Shown piece after piece: positions 22,216 to 30,837 of a stretch of 64,000 bases of DNA. The notes beneath the pieces are model-generated. The model was not told the DNA's origin and ran no database searches. It saw only the letters and a list, made by a program, of their open reading frames with translations. Positions within the stretch are counted from its first letter, which is position 1. Each line of letters begins with the position of its first letter. A program made the translations under genes and the position numbers. The DNA comes from Clostridiales bacterium (lineage in GTDB: Bacteria > Bacillota > Clostridia > Christensenellales > UBA1242). The stretch covers positions 1 to 64,000 of the forward strand of contig DPGI01000005.1 in assembly GCA_003522085.1 (NCBI GenBank). Reading direction: 5' to 3'.

Positions 22216-24055
22216 AGACGAACAAATAGTAAAAGAAGTCAAAGACGATTTTGCCGCAAGACAAATGGCGCGAAAACCATTTGAGTCGCAGTGGCTTATG
22301 AACATGAACTTTTATATGGGCAATCAATTTTGCGACATTGGCTATGGCGGAAACGTTGAAGAAGTTGACAAACAATTTTTCTGGCAAGAGCGAGAAATTT
22401 TCAACCATATTTCGCCGCTTGTTGATGTAAGACTTGCTAAATTAGGAAAAATAAAGCCAAAAACAACAGTTTTGCCAGCAACAAATGACGAAAAAGACAT
22501 AAGCGCGGCAAAAGTATCAAAAAAGATTATTGAAAGCGTAACAAGCAAACTTGATTTAAATCATAAAATCATCGAAGCGTTGCAATGGAGCGAAATTTGC
22601 GGAACAAGTTTTTACAAAGTTACTTGGAATCCAAATGAGGGTCAAATAATCGCGCAAGATGCCGACAAAAAACCAGTTCGCAGTGGCGAAGTGGACATCT
22701 CAGTTTGCTCGCCATTCGAAATTTATCCCGATTCGTTTACTTGCGAAACTCTCGACAGTTGCCAAAGCATAATCCATGCACGTGCAATCGACGCTAAAAA
22801 AGTTGCCAGCGATTATGGCTTACAAGTAGAAGGCGAAAATTTAAGCATCTATTCGCTTGATTCTACAACAGTCGGATTTGGCGGGCTTGGATATTCATCG
22901 GCCGCTCCAAAAATCAGCAAAGGCATCAAACAAAACAGCGTGCTTGTGCTTGAAAGATACGAGCGCCCAACCAAAGATTATCCTTTCGGCAGACTTACAA
23001 TAGTTGTCGGTGACAATCTTGTTTATGACGGCGAATTGCCTTACAAACTAGGCAGTGATTACGAACGCGATTTCCCATTTGTAAAACAAACTTCGCTCAA
23101 TCAAGTTGGCTCTTTTTGGGGCGTCAGCGTAATTGACAGATTGATTCCAATTCAACGCGCATTCAACTCGGTTAAAAATCGCAAGCACGAATTTATGAAC
23201 AGGCTCACAATGGGCATTCTTAAAGTTGAAGACGGCTCGGTCGACATCGAAAACCTTGAAGATGAAGGAGTTTGTCCAGGCAAGATTTTAGTTTATCGTC
23301 AAGGCTCAACAGCACCTGAATTTTTAGAAGGCGACAATGTTTCATCAAGTTTTAGTGATGAAGAAGAAAAGTTGCTTGCCGAATTTAGAAGCATAAGTGG
23401 CGTAAAAGATTTTGACTATGACTACGCTTCATCAAATGTTTCAGGCGTGACACTTCAACTCATGCTTGAACAAGACGAATTAAGGCTCAACAATACAGCC
23501 GAAAACATGAAACGTTGCGTTCGCAAAATTGCACAAGACGTGCTTAGACTTTACAAGCAGTTTGCGCTTATTCCACGACTTGCAAGGATAGTGGGCGACA
23601 ACGGCGAAATTGAACTTTTCTATTTCAATTCAAACGACATTTCAAGTGACGATATCTCACTTGAAGCGACAGCCGAACTTGGCGAAAGCATAACTCAACG
23701 CCGTCAAATGGTGTTTGACCTTATAAATGCCGGCCTTCTTAACGACAACGGCAACGAAATGAGTGATAAGATGAAAGTTAAAGCACTTGAACTTCTTGGA
23801 CTTGGAGTTTGGGAAAACGCGCAAGACACAAACGAATTGCACATCAAAAAAGCGGACAGCGAAAATGTTAAGTTGCTTGGTGGTAAAAGAGTAGAGGCAA
23901 GTCAAATCGACGACCACGCGCTTCACATCGACCGTCATATCGCGTTTATGCTTAATGGCGATTATGAAAAGAAACTTGCAGTTCGTCCCGAACTTGAAAG
24001 CATCTTTTTGGCACACATTAACAAGCACAAAAGCATGCTTAAAGAGCAGCAATAA
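22199..24055 (+). CDS. Phage portal protein (P22-like/podovirus type)
   Basis: 618 residues, the right size for a large portal. It forms the dodecameric ring at one capsid vertex through which DNA passes. Features: an N-terminal helix with FAARQMARKPFESQW and FYMGNQF, an early segment KPKTTVLPAT followed by KIIESVTSKL, a central VIDRLIPIQRAFNSVKNRKHEF helix typical of portal stems, and the late SGVTLQLMLEQDELRL. SD AAGGAAGG. Reading frame intact with no decay. Confidence 0.85.
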   Translation: MKKTIKDEQIVKEVKDDFAARQMARKPFESQWLMNMNFYMGNQFCDIGYGGNVEEVDKQFFWQEREIFNHISPLVDVRLAKLGKIKPKTTVLPATNDEKDISAAKVSKKIIESVTSKLDLNHKIIEALQWSEICGTSFYKVTWNPNEGQIIAQDADKKPVRSGEVDISVCSPFEIYPDSFTCETLDSCQSIIHARAIDAKKVASDYGLQVEGENLSIYSLDSTTVGFGGLGYSSAAPKISKGIKQNSVLVLERYERPTKDYPFGRLTIVVGDNLVYDGELPYKLGSDYERDFPFVKQTSLNQVGSFWGVSVIDRLIPIQRAFNSVKNRKHEFMNRLTMGILKVEDGSVDIENLEDEGVCPGKILVYRQGSTAPEFLEGDNVSSSFSDEEEKLLAEFRSISGVKDFDYDYASSNVSGVTLQLMLEQDELRLNNTAENMKRCVRKIAQDVLRLYKQFALIPRLARIVGDNGEIELFYFNSNDISSDDISLEATAELGESITQRRQMVFDLINAGLLNDNGNEMSDKMKVKALELLGLGVWENAQDTNELHIKKADSENVKLLGGKRVEASQIDDHALHIDRHIAFMLNGDYEKKLAVRPELESIFLAHINKHKSMLKEQQ

Positions 24056-24073
24056 TAATTTAGGAGAAAAATT

Positions 24074-24685
24074 ATGGAAGAAGAAATCAAAGAGGAACAA
24101 CCAGTCGTAGAACAGGCAAATGTTGCAGACGAGACAAGTGATAAGAGTGTCGCTAGTTTGACAGGCTCCTCACAAGAAAAAGGCTTTGGAAAGTTTAAGT
24201 CGGCGGAGGCGCTCTTAGAGGCCTATAAGGCGCTTGAAGCGGAATTTACCAGAAAAAGCCAACAACTAAGCGAACTTGAGAAAGAAAAAGCGGAAGCAGC
24301 AACCGTCAACGAACAAAAAGTTGAAGACGAACTGAACACGTTCCTTTCAAAAAACAGCGATGCAAAGCCATATGCCGACCAGCTTAAAGCAAAAAGTTTG
24401 GCAGAAGGCGGGAGAGTTGATTTTGACAATATTTATGCCGGAGTTATGGTTGAAAACCTTGCATCTGGCGGGTCAAAACTCGACAATCCGATTGTAAAAA
24501 AGTATGTCGTTCAAGACGACGAACTTAGAAATTATGTAATAGAAACTTACATGCAAAACCTTAAACAAAATCAACCACCATATCTCATCAGTGGCGACAA
24601 AGGCGAAAAAGTGACCGGTCAAAAGCCGGCCACACCAATGTCGCTTAAAGACGCAAAGAAAATGGTTGAGGAAATGTTTAGTTAA
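24074..24685 (+). CDS. Phage scaffolding protein (putative)
   Basis: 203 residues, acidic, with an N-terminal disordered stretch, a helical coiled-coil region (SAEALLEAYKALEAEFTRKS then QLSELEKEKAEA) and a short C-terminal helix after PMSLKDAKK. The position between portal and major capsid, the size and the composition fit a scaffold. SD AGGAG. The next gene starts 14 nt on. No protease motif is seen. Confidence 0.75.
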   Translation: MEEEIKEEQPVVEQANVADETSDKSVASLTGSSQEKGFGKFKSAEALLEAYKALEAEFTRKSQQLSELEKEKAEAATVNEQKVEDELNTFLSKNSDAKPYADQLKAKSLAEGGRVDFDNIYAGVMVENLASGGSKLDNPIVKKYVVQDDELRNYVIETYMQNLKQNQPPYLISGDKGEKVTGQKPATPMSLKDAKKMVEEMFS

Positions 24686-24699
24686 TTTAGGAGGAAAAA

Positions 24700-25974
24700 A
24701 TGGTTACATTAACAAACGTAGAAAATGCTCTTAAAGACGTTTATCTTGGAGTTGTTGCAAACCAACTTAATGTTTCAACAAACCCACTTCTTGCAAAAAT
24801 CAAACGCACAACAAAGGACGTTTGGGGCAAAGAAATCGTAAAAATGGCACCTTACGGGCTCAACGGTGGCGTAGGTGCTGGTGGCGAAACAGCAATACTT
24901 CCAGGAGCATTTGGAAATAAATACGCTCAATTTAGGGCAACACTTAAAAACCTTTATGGAAAAATCGAAATTTCAGATAAAGCAGTGCGCAGCACAGCAA
25001 ACAACATGGGAGCTTTTGTAAATCTTTTACAAGACGAAATGGAAGGCCTTTTGAAGGCAAGCTCTTTCAACCTTGGCAGAATGCTTTATGGCGACGGAAC
25101 GGGCAAGTTGGGAACTGCACTTTATACAGAATCTGACGGCGGAAACATCGTCTGCGATAAAGTAAACAACCTTGTTGAAGGAATGGTTGTCGACATGATC
25201 AATGAAACAACCGGGCTTACAGATTATGCTAGATGTAGAGTAACATATGTAGACAGAGTAAACAAAAAAATCCGCGTTGACAAGATGAACATTAGAGTTT
25301 TGGAATCAAAACCATATGGAATGTATGTTCAAGGCTCATACAACAACGAAATCACAGGTATTGGAGCACTTTTCAATGGTTCTACAACACTTTATGGACT
25401 TACGAGAGCTGACTATTTGTGGCTTAACCCATACAAGTCAACCGAAGAAAAAGAAGTTTCTGACAATATGATTCAAACAGCGATTGATTTCCTTGATGAA
25501 AATGCTGATTCAAAAGTAAACTACATTTCTTGCTCAAGCAAAGTTAGACGCGCATATCAACAATACATGAACGCTTACAAATCAAACATCGAAATCGTTG
25601 ATTTAGGTGAAGGCTTCAAAGCAATCTCTTACAATGGAATTCCAATGTTTGCCGACAGATTTGTTGACGAAGACACAATGTATTTGTTAAACACAAACGA
25701 CTTTACAATGCACGAACTTTGCGACTGGCAATGGATTGAAGGTGACAGTGGTCACATTCTTAAACAAACCCCAAGTTATCCAACATACTCGGCAACGCTT
25801 GTTAAGTATGCTGAACTTATCTGCGACAGACCAAATGGACAAGCAAAGATTTCAGGCATCAAATCAACAATCACAAATCCATTAAACCTTACCGCAAATG
25901 TTACCTGTGAATGCAACTGCGCAAGCAGCTCAACAACAGGCACACAAGAACCAGGCGGAAGCGACGGAGTATAA
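24700..25974 (+). CDS. Phage major capsid protein (HK97 fold, putative)
   Basis: 424 residues; order and size fit the major head protein. Seen: an N-terminal helix, GVGAGGETAILPGAFGNKYAQ (N-arm), a long spine-helix-like AFVNLLQDEMEGLLKASSF and a beta-rich C-terminal half. The last 30 residues are an odd tail with TCECNCASSS and a Thr/Ser/Gly-rich end. It lies directly after the scaffold, with SD TAGGAGG, and is followed by a hairpin that would reduce downstream expression, as expected for the most abundant product. Confidence 0.83.
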   Translation: MVTLTNVENALKDVYLGVVANQLNVSTNPLLAKIKRTTKDVWGKEIVKMAPYGLNGGVGAGGETAILPGAFGNKYAQFRATLKNLYGKIEISDKAVRSTANNMGAFVNLLQDEMEGLLKASSFNLGRMLYGDGTGKLGTALYTESDGGNIVCDKVNNLVEGMVVDMINETTGLTDYARCRVTYVDRVNKKIRVDKMNIRVLESKPYGMYVQGSYNNEITGIGALFNGSTTLYGLTRADYLWLNPYKSTEEKEVSDNMIQTAIDFLDENADSKVNYISCSSKVRRAYQQYMNAYKSNIEIVDLGEGFKAISYNGIPMFADRFVDEDTMYLLNTNDFTMHELCDWQWIEGDSGHILKQTPSYPTYSATLVKYAELICDRPNGQAKISGIKSTITNPLNLTANVTCECNCASSSTTGTQEPGGSDGV

Positions 25975-25979
25975 GATTT

Positions 25980-26008
25980 AAGAGGCACATTGATGCCTCT
26001 TAATTTTT
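25980..26008 (+). terminator. Hairpin after the capsid gene (partial terminator)
   Basis: AAGAGGCA / TGCCTCTT with a 6-nt loop followed by AATTTTT. It lies inside the operon and probably lets only part of transcription continue, or stabilises the capsid mRNA. Confidence 0.65.
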
Positions 26009-26018
26009 AGGAGAAAAA

Positions 26019-26342
26019 ATGAAAAACCAAATTTTGCTCGAAAACGACCCGTATTACATTTCATCACGAATTAAAGAGGTTGATGAGAGTTACTTTATAG
26101 TCTATTCCAAAAAGCGCAACGTTTTTGAATTGCATTCGTCGCGCCAACTTTTTTCGACATATGCGCTTACTATTCCATATAATCAACTTGACGAGCGCAC
26201 AATTTTTTTAGCGCGCAAAACTCGCCGCGAAAATGCAGATGAACTTATAAGGAAGATGGACGAAGATAACGCTCGCCTTGAAAAGAAGATGAGAAACAAC
26301 GCGTTAGAGCAAATAAAAGAGGTGAAAAATGAAATTAAATGA
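26019..26342 (+). CDS. Conserved small phage structural-region protein
   Basis: 107 residues. YFIVYSKKRNVFELHSSRQLFSTYALTIPYNQLDERTIFLARKTR resembles short proteins that often sit between capsid and head-completion genes in Firmicutes phages; the C-terminal half is a charged helix. SD TAGGAG. It overlaps the next start by 14 nt. Function unknown. Confidence 0.65.
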   Translation: MKNQILLENDPYYISSRIKEVDESYFIVYSKKRNVFELHSSRQLFSTYALTIPYNQLDERTIFLARKTRRENADELIRKMDEDNARLEKKMRNNALEQIKEVKNEIK

Positions 26343-26880
26343 CGCAATTAAACTCAGTTGTGATTTTTTAGATTTAGAGCAACTTAAATCCAAAATCGGA
26401 GCGCAAGAGGTCGACGACGAATCAGCAAAACAGTTGAATAAATTGCTTTGCTGCGCCAACCTTGCATATGAAGAAATCGTCACTGAATATCTTCCAATTT
26501 TGCATACAGAAAGGCTTGATGTGACAAACGGTCAAATCTCGTTTAGCTTGCTTTCAAAGCCAATTTGCGGGATTATTTCAGTGCAAGACGAAAACGGAAG
26601 TGACATAAAATATTCGCTCTCAGCCGACCACATATCGCTGTCGGCGCAGAAAGCGACAATCACTTATCAAACAATTCCAAATGCCCTTGCTTACGGCGCG
26701 GAAGTAAGCGTGCTTTTCCCAGAAAGATTGCTGGCTTATGGAATTGCGCGTGAATATCTCTTTTTGCAAGATAAGTCTGACGAAGCGTTGATATTTGAAA
26801 AACGCTTTAAAGATGGGCTTACAAGTTTTGTTCGCAAAAAAAGCGCATTGATTTTGCCAAGAAGAAGATGGCATGCATAA
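26329..26880 (+). CDS. Head-tail connector-like protein (putative)
   Basis: 183 residues: an N-terminal helical part and a C-terminal part ending SFVRKKSALILPRRRWHA, with size and position of gp4/gp6-like head completion proteins between capsid and tail genes. SD AGAGGTG. It is followed after 10 nt by the tail-like gene. The assignment is from position and composition only. Confidence 0.6.
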   Translation: MKLNDAIKLSCDFLDLEQLKSKIGAQEVDDESAKQLNKLLCCANLAYEEIVTEYLPILHTERLDVTNGQISFSLLSKPICGIISVQDENGSDIKYSLSADHISLSAQKATITYQTIPNALAYGAEVSVLFPERLLAYGIAREYLFLQDKSDEALIFEKRFKDGLTSFVRKKSALILPRRRWHA

Positions 26881-26890
26881 GGAGGGGAAA

Positions 26891-28321
26891 ATGTTCAACA
26901 GAAAAACTCTTCCAACAAGATCGGGAAAACTCCAAACCGCGCAAATTGACGATTACAACCAAATCGAACAACTCAGTTACAACGTTAGAGTGACTGAAAA
27001 CGGCATAGAAGACGGCTATGGCTTTGAAAGATTGACGCTTCCAACATCGGCGCTTTCGCCCGAGCAAACCTTTTCGTTAAACGCCACCCAAATTTATGGA
27101 TTATGGCAGTTTGAATGGTTTGACAACACCGCAAACGTTGATAAATATTACATTTATTACATGAACGAAAACAGAGAAATAAAATACATCAACATCTTGT
27201 CAAAAAAGACGATTTATGTGACAAACATATCGCTGAATTCTTACACGCCTTCGTGCGCGACTTTTAGAATCAATAATGACAACGACATGATATTTTTCTC
27301 TTCTGAAACCGACCAAACTATCGGCCACGGCGGAAGCGGAAAGCAGGTTTTTGAAAACATTCCGAAATTTATTTCAGGTTGCTGGCATGGCCCATATCTG
27401 TTTTTAGTTACAACTGGCGCGGCAAACAAACTTATTTACAGCCGTTCAAACATTGATATTTGGAACGACGACAACACCGAAGAAGTTGTGATTCCCGATG
27501 TGCGCGGTGGCATGAAAAAGGTCATATCAGTCAACGACAATTTGTATCTGTTTTATGAATATGGAATCGTTAAACTTTCGCTTTATTCAACTGATGCAAA
27601 AGTTGCTTACAGCCACATATTCAATTCGTCGGCATACATCTATCCAAACACGATCGCAAAATGCGGCAACAGTATCTATTTTTTGACTTCCGAAGGGATT
27701 TTCTCTCTCGAAGGAGGACAGGTTAAAAAACTTGCCGCGCAGTCAGAATATATTTGCGAATCCAACTCAAAAGCGTGCGGAGAATGCTATGACGACAAAT
27801 ACTTTTTGGCGTGCAAATGCAACTTTGCGGACGGTAAAACGATAGGCGAAGAAAACACTTCAAACCATCAAAACAACGCACTTGTTGTTCTTGATTTAAA
27901 AACGCAAAAGTTTTCATACACGCGCGGAATTGATATTGTGAGTTTACTTGATATCAAAACACCACAAGTGCAAAAACTTTGCGCCATCTTCCGTGGCAAC
28001 AGCAAATCGCTGATTGGACAACTTACAACCGACGGCAAATTCTTTGGCGAGCAACTTCCAAAATGCTGGCAAAGCAAGCCGCTTGATTTTGGCTCGCTTG
28101 ACGAAAAAGAGATTGTTGAAATCGGTTTCAAAAGTGGCGCAGTTGGAGATATGAGTATATCTACTTTTGACCGAGCAAAATCGATTATGCTATCAAATGG
28201 ACAGCCACAGTCGGTCAAATGCAAAGCAAAAGTACTTGGCGAAGTTTTCACTTTGTCTTTTAGTTCTTCATCAAGTTTAAAAATATCTTATCCAAAAATA
28301 AAGGTGAAGCATTTTGAATGA
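26891..28321 (+). CDS. Tail-tube/stabilisation-like protein, beta-propeller type
   Basis: 476 residues rich in beta strands, with repeated W/Y-containing blades (GLWQFEWFDN, GCWHGPYLFLVT, NLYLFYEYGIVKL, SIYFLTSEGIFSLEGG). This resembles P22 gp10-like stabilisation or podovirus tubular proteins. ATG 26891 is chosen for its SD AAGGAGGGG; an upstream ATG at 26873 has none. No tape-measure gene follows, consistent with a short-tailed design. The 3' end overlaps the next small frame as ATGA. Confidence 0.65.
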   Translation: MFNRKTLPTRSGKLQTAQIDDYNQIEQLSYNVRVTENGIEDGYGFERLTLPTSALSPEQTFSLNATQIYGLWQFEWFDNTANVDKYYIYYMNENREIKYINILSKKTIYVTNISLNSYTPSCATFRINNDNDMIFFSSETDQTIGHGGSGKQVFENIPKFISGCWHGPYLFLVTTGAANKLIYSRSNIDIWNDDNTEEVVIPDVRGGMKKVISVNDNLYLFYEYGIVKLSLYSTDAKVAYSHIFNSSAYIYPNTIAKCGNSIYFLTSEGIFSLEGGQVKKLAAQSEYICESNSKACGECYDDKYFLACKCNFADGKTIGEENTSNHQNNALVVLDLKTQKFSYTRGIDIVSLLDIKTPQVQKLCAIFRGNSKSLIGQLTTDGKFFGEQLPKCWQSKPLDFGSLDEKEIVEIGFKSGAVGDMSISTFDRAKSIMLSNGQPQSVKCKAKVLGEVFTLSFSSSSSLKISYPKIKVKHFE

Positions 28322-28458
28322 AAATTACAGACCTAAACTATTCGTTGTTTTTGAAGCGGCAGGCTATTAAAGGAGAAAGGGCAGAAATGAAAAAATTATT
28401 GCAAGTTTGCGATAATGGTGGTGAAGGAAAGATAAAATGGAACTCTGGCAAGAAATAA
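28318..28458 (+). CDS. Small phage-cassette frame (46 aa)
   Basis: Begins MKITDLNYSLFLKRQ; basic. ATGA overlap with the preceding gene and 22-nt overlap with the holin-like gene in another frame. No family recognised. An internal ATG at 28387 has AAAGGAGAAAGGG upstream and could be the true start of a shorter peptide. Confidence 0.4.
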   Translation: MKITDLNYSLFLKRQAIKGERAEMKKLLQVCDNGGEGKIKWNSGKK

Positions 28459-28694
28459 TAAGCGTGATAATCAGCAACGGCATATTTGCCATATTGTTTG
28501 TTTATCTGTTTTATTATCAACTTAGAGACAGCAAACGACGTGAAGAAAAATATCAAAAGACAATCGAACAACTTTCTGAGCACCTTGGTGTGATTGAACA
28601 AATCAAAGAAGACGTTGAATATTTAAAAGACGTTGTTACACCTAAAAGGAGAAGAAAAGATGAAGTTAACGACCAAATTCAAACAAATGATTAA
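28437..28694 (+). CDS. BhlA/UviB-like holin
   Basis: 85 residues: one hydrophobic segment (about 8-27, IISVIISNGIFAILFVYLFY), then a charged helix (RREEKYQKTIEQLSEHLGVIEQIKEDVEYLK). This is the layout of the BhlA/UviB bacteriocin-associated holin family found in Firmicutes phages and bacteriocin loci. SD AGGAAAG. It overlaps the following membrane gene by 35 nt. No endolysin is encoded in the cassette. Confidence 0.8.
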   Translation: MELWQEIISVIISNGIFAILFVYLFYYQLRDSKRREEKYQKTIEQLSEHLGVIEQIKEDVEYLKDVVTPKRRRKDEVNDQIQTND

Positions 28695-29064
28695 ATCTTA
28701 CAGTTTTTGGACGACGCTTGCAGGTTCGCTTGCACTTGTTGCCAGTGCAATAGGCAAAGCATTCAGCATAAAAGTTGAAGAAAAAATTATAATCGATATA
28801 GTCATGGCAATCGCTGGCGTGCTTGTTGCAGTGGGCGTGGTTACAATGCCATCTGACAAAAGCAAAACTGACGAAAAAGAAGATGCTTCGAAAGAAGAAA
28901 TCGTAAAATATGACGCGTCAAAACAGGGCGAAGAAAAGTTAATCAAAGCAACCGAAGAAATTAAATCTGAGATTTCTCAAAAAGAAGAAACCAGTCAAAA
29001 GCAGGCAAAAGAAGGATTCTCAAAGTCTGTTTCTGACTCTAGCCATGATACAGATGAAAAATAA
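28660..29064 (+). CDS. Second small membrane protein, holin-like
   Basis: 134 residues: two hydrophobic segments (about 15-35 and 45-65) and a long acidic/Lys-rich cytoplasmic tail (TEEIKSEISQKEETSQKQ). ATG 28660 has AAAGGAGAAG upstream. Similar two-segment proteins are phage holins. Together with the BhlA-like protein it makes a two-holin set without a lysin. Last gene before the terminator. Confidence 0.65.
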   Translation: MKLTTKFKQMIKSYSFWTTLAGSLALVASAIGKAFSIKVEEKIIIDIVMAIAGVLVAVGVVTMPSDKSKTDEKEDASKEEIVKYDASKQGEEKLIKATEEIKSEISQKEETSQKQAKEGFSKSVSDSSHDTDEK

Positions 29065-29066
29065 AG

Positions 29067-29096
29067 AAAAGAGGGCGCAGTCGCCCTCTTTTTTTA
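29067..29096 (+). terminator. Terminator of the phage cassette
   Basis: GAGGGCG / CGCCCTC with a CAGT loop followed by T7. It closes the operon cleanly. Confidence 0.9.
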
Positions 29097-29103
29097 TTGA
29101 ATG

Positions 29104-29132
29104 TTGACAAAAGAATCAAATTGTGATAGAAT
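29104..29132 (+). promoter_or_regulatory. Sigma-A promoter of the 147-aa protein gene
   Basis: TTGACA (29104-29109), 17 bp, TAGAAT (29127-29132), then TAGGAG and the ATG at 29152. Confidence 0.8.
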
Positions 29133-29151
29133 TAAAAAGTAGGAGAGAAAA

Positions 29152-29595
29152 ATGGAAGAAAAAAAGAAAACAATGGCAGATACATTTATTTATGCTAAAC
29201 CGGAGATAAACAAAAACTTTGTTAGTCAAGTCGTTGATATAACAATGCCAGATAAATTGGGGTCAAGTACTGTGCTTTTCAGAGACGGAAGTTCTTGTGC
29301 GGTGCATTGGGTTGATGGGTATTTAGGCCCAAACATGAAATTAACGCCTAGAATTGCATTTGATAAAAATATGTTTCCAGAAGGTGCGGATATTTCAAAA
29401 ATCAGCCTTCCACTTTTTAAAATTATACTCGCTTATGGTATAGCATTGCCTGAAAAATCTGCATTGGACGCAGTTGACAGAGACATTACAGATGATGAAA
29501 AAGTTGCACCTGAAACATTATACACAGTTCTTGCTGCTTGCAAAGCAGTTGAACATTACAATAAAACATATAAATACACTCCACCTCAAATTTAA
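29152..29595 (+). CDS. Unrecognised 147-aa cytoplasmic protein
   Basis: No signal peptide or membrane segment. A small beta-rich first half (SSTVLFRDGSSCAVHWVDGYLG) and a helical second half (ETLYTVLAACKAVEHYNKTY). It has its own promoter and terminator between the phage cassette and rpsT. It may be a cargo gene of the phage element or host; no family recognised. Confidence 0.65.
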   Translation: MEEKKKTMADTFIYAKPEINKNFVSQVVDITMPDKLGSSTVLFRDGSSCAVHWVDGYLGPNMKLTPRIAFDKNMFPEGADISKISLPLFKIILAYGIALPEKSALDAVDRDITDDEKVAPETLYTVLAACKAVEHYNKTYKYTPPQI

Positions 29596-29600
29596 TAAAT

Positions 29601-29630
29601 AAAACGACCACAAAATGTGGTCGTTTTTTT
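29601..29630 (+). terminator. Terminator after the 147-aa protein gene
   Basis: ACGACCACA / TGTGGTCGT with an AAA loop followed by T7. Confidence 0.9.
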
Positions 29631-29655
29631 GTTGTTTTATTCGATGTTTTTGTAT

Positions 29656-29680
29656 AGAAAAAAATCGGGTAGCCCGATTT
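29656..29680 (-). terminator. Terminator of rpsT
   Basis: On the minus strand AATCGGG-CTA-CCCGATT followed by T6. The rpsT stop codon abuts the 5' arm. Confidence 0.85.
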
Positions 29681-29955
29681 TAGTTTTGGTTTGAATTAAT
29701 TGCGTCAAGTTCTTTAGCGTATCTTGATTTCTTTCTTGCAGCGCAATTTGCATGAATAACTCCATCTGCAACGGCTGAGTCAAGAACAGATGTCACTTCA
29801 CTGTATGCCTTTTCACTGAGAGCAATATCTTTTGATGCTACTGCTGCTTGGAATTTTTTAGCATAAGTTGAAATCTTAGATTTTACTGCTTTATTCTTAG
29901 CACGCTTTTTTTCAATCACCAAAATTCTCTTCTTCGCTGATTTGATGTTTGCCAT
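29680..29955 (-). CDS. rpsT: 30S ribosomal protein S20
   Basis: 91 residues, Lys/Ala-rich: MANIKSAKKRILVIEKKRAKNKAVKSK is the typical S20 N-terminus, binding 16S rRNA early in 30S assembly. SD AAAGGAGAG. It is divergent from gpr, the same gene pairing as in Bacillus and many Clostridia. Confidence 0.97.
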   Translation of the reverse strand: MANIKSAKKRILVIEKKRAKNKAVKSKISTYAKKFQAAVASKDIALSEKAYSEVTSVLDSAVADGVIHANCAARKKSRYAKELDAINSNQN

Positions 29956-30000
29956 GTTTCTCTCCTTTTGAAGTGTCTAGGGTAGTATAGCATAATAAAA

Positions 30001-30804
30001 ATGAATTTGCAAGTGAAAATAAATAAAATTTTGCAATCGAAGCAAAATAATTGCATGATAGATTTAATTGATGAATGTTCAACCGATTTAAACGAACTTG
30101 GTTACAGCCAAACTTCGACGGGAAAATATGGACTCCTTATAGGCAAAGTAAATATTGAAACTGACGAAAAAGCGCAACTTACAGGCTTTGACAAGGGCAG
30201 TTATATGATTTTTAATTGCCCGCTTTTACACAAAGTCGGAGACGAGTGCATCAGTTATGTTTCAGACGAAGTCGAAAAAGGATTAAAGTGGCTTTTTAAA
30301 AAGCATCATCTTGGCAAAAAGTCGCGCATTTTAATAGTGGGACTCGGCAATCCGCAAATCTTGGCAGATGCGCTTGGCAATAAAGTTCTTGCACAAATCG
30401 AACTTGATGTTTTCAGGCGTGCAAGCCGCGTATTTAAATTTGAGCCTAACATTTTTATAAACACAGGCATCAACTCTTTTGACGCCGTGCATATGCTTTC
30501 GCTTTGGCTCGACGTTGACGCCGTTGTCATGTTTGATTCGCTCGGCACAAATTCGTTTTCAAGGCTGACGCATTCAGTGCAAATAAATGATGCTGGCATG
30601 ACTCCGGCAAGCGCAGTCAACAACTTAGGTCGAAAAATAAGCGAATTTTCGCTTGGCGTTCCGTGCATTTCGGTTGGCGTTCCAACAATGCTGATAACCG
30701 ACAAGTTTTCAAAAAAACAGACGATTTTGATGCCGAAGGACATACATGTCGAGATTGACAACCTTGCAAAATTGCTTTCGCAAGCGATTTCGTTTATTTT
30801 ATAG
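30001..30804 (+). CDS. gpr: Germination protease GPR-like (spore protease)
   Basis: 267 residues, shorter than the roughly 320-370 usual. GPR degrades small acid-soluble spore proteins at germination. Family landmarks with the conserved Asp residues are visible: GLGNPQILADALG, NTGINSFDAV, MFDSLGTNSFSRL, QINDAGMTPASAVNN, LGVPCISVGVPT. It has no SD. CATAATA, matching the forespore sigma-F/G -10 CATnnTA, lies at 29991-29997, only 3 nt before the ATG, with a weak TGAAGT 16 bp upstream. Next to rpsT as in spore formers. The N-terminal shortening mostly affects the region before GLGN. Confidence 0.85.
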   Translation: MNLQVKINKILQSKQNNCMIDLIDECSTDLNELGYSQTSTGKYGLLIGKVNIETDEKAQLTGFDKGSYMIFNCPLLHKVGDECISYVSDEVEKGLKWLFKKHHLGKKSRILIVGLGNPQILADALGNKVLAQIELDVFRRASRVFKFEPNIFINTGINSFDAVHMLSLWLDVDAVVMFDSLGTNSFSRLTHSVQINDAGMTPASAVNNLGRKISEFSLGVPCISVGVPTMLITDKFSKKQTILMPKDIHVEIDNLAKLLSQAISFIL

Positions 30805-30837
30805 CAAATTCGCTCGCAACAAACATATATTTAAAAT

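Noticed and set aside
21574..29140. Attachment-site repeats flanking the phage cassette
   Set aside because: No matching direct repeat was found by eye at its two borders, and no tRNA gene is adjacent.
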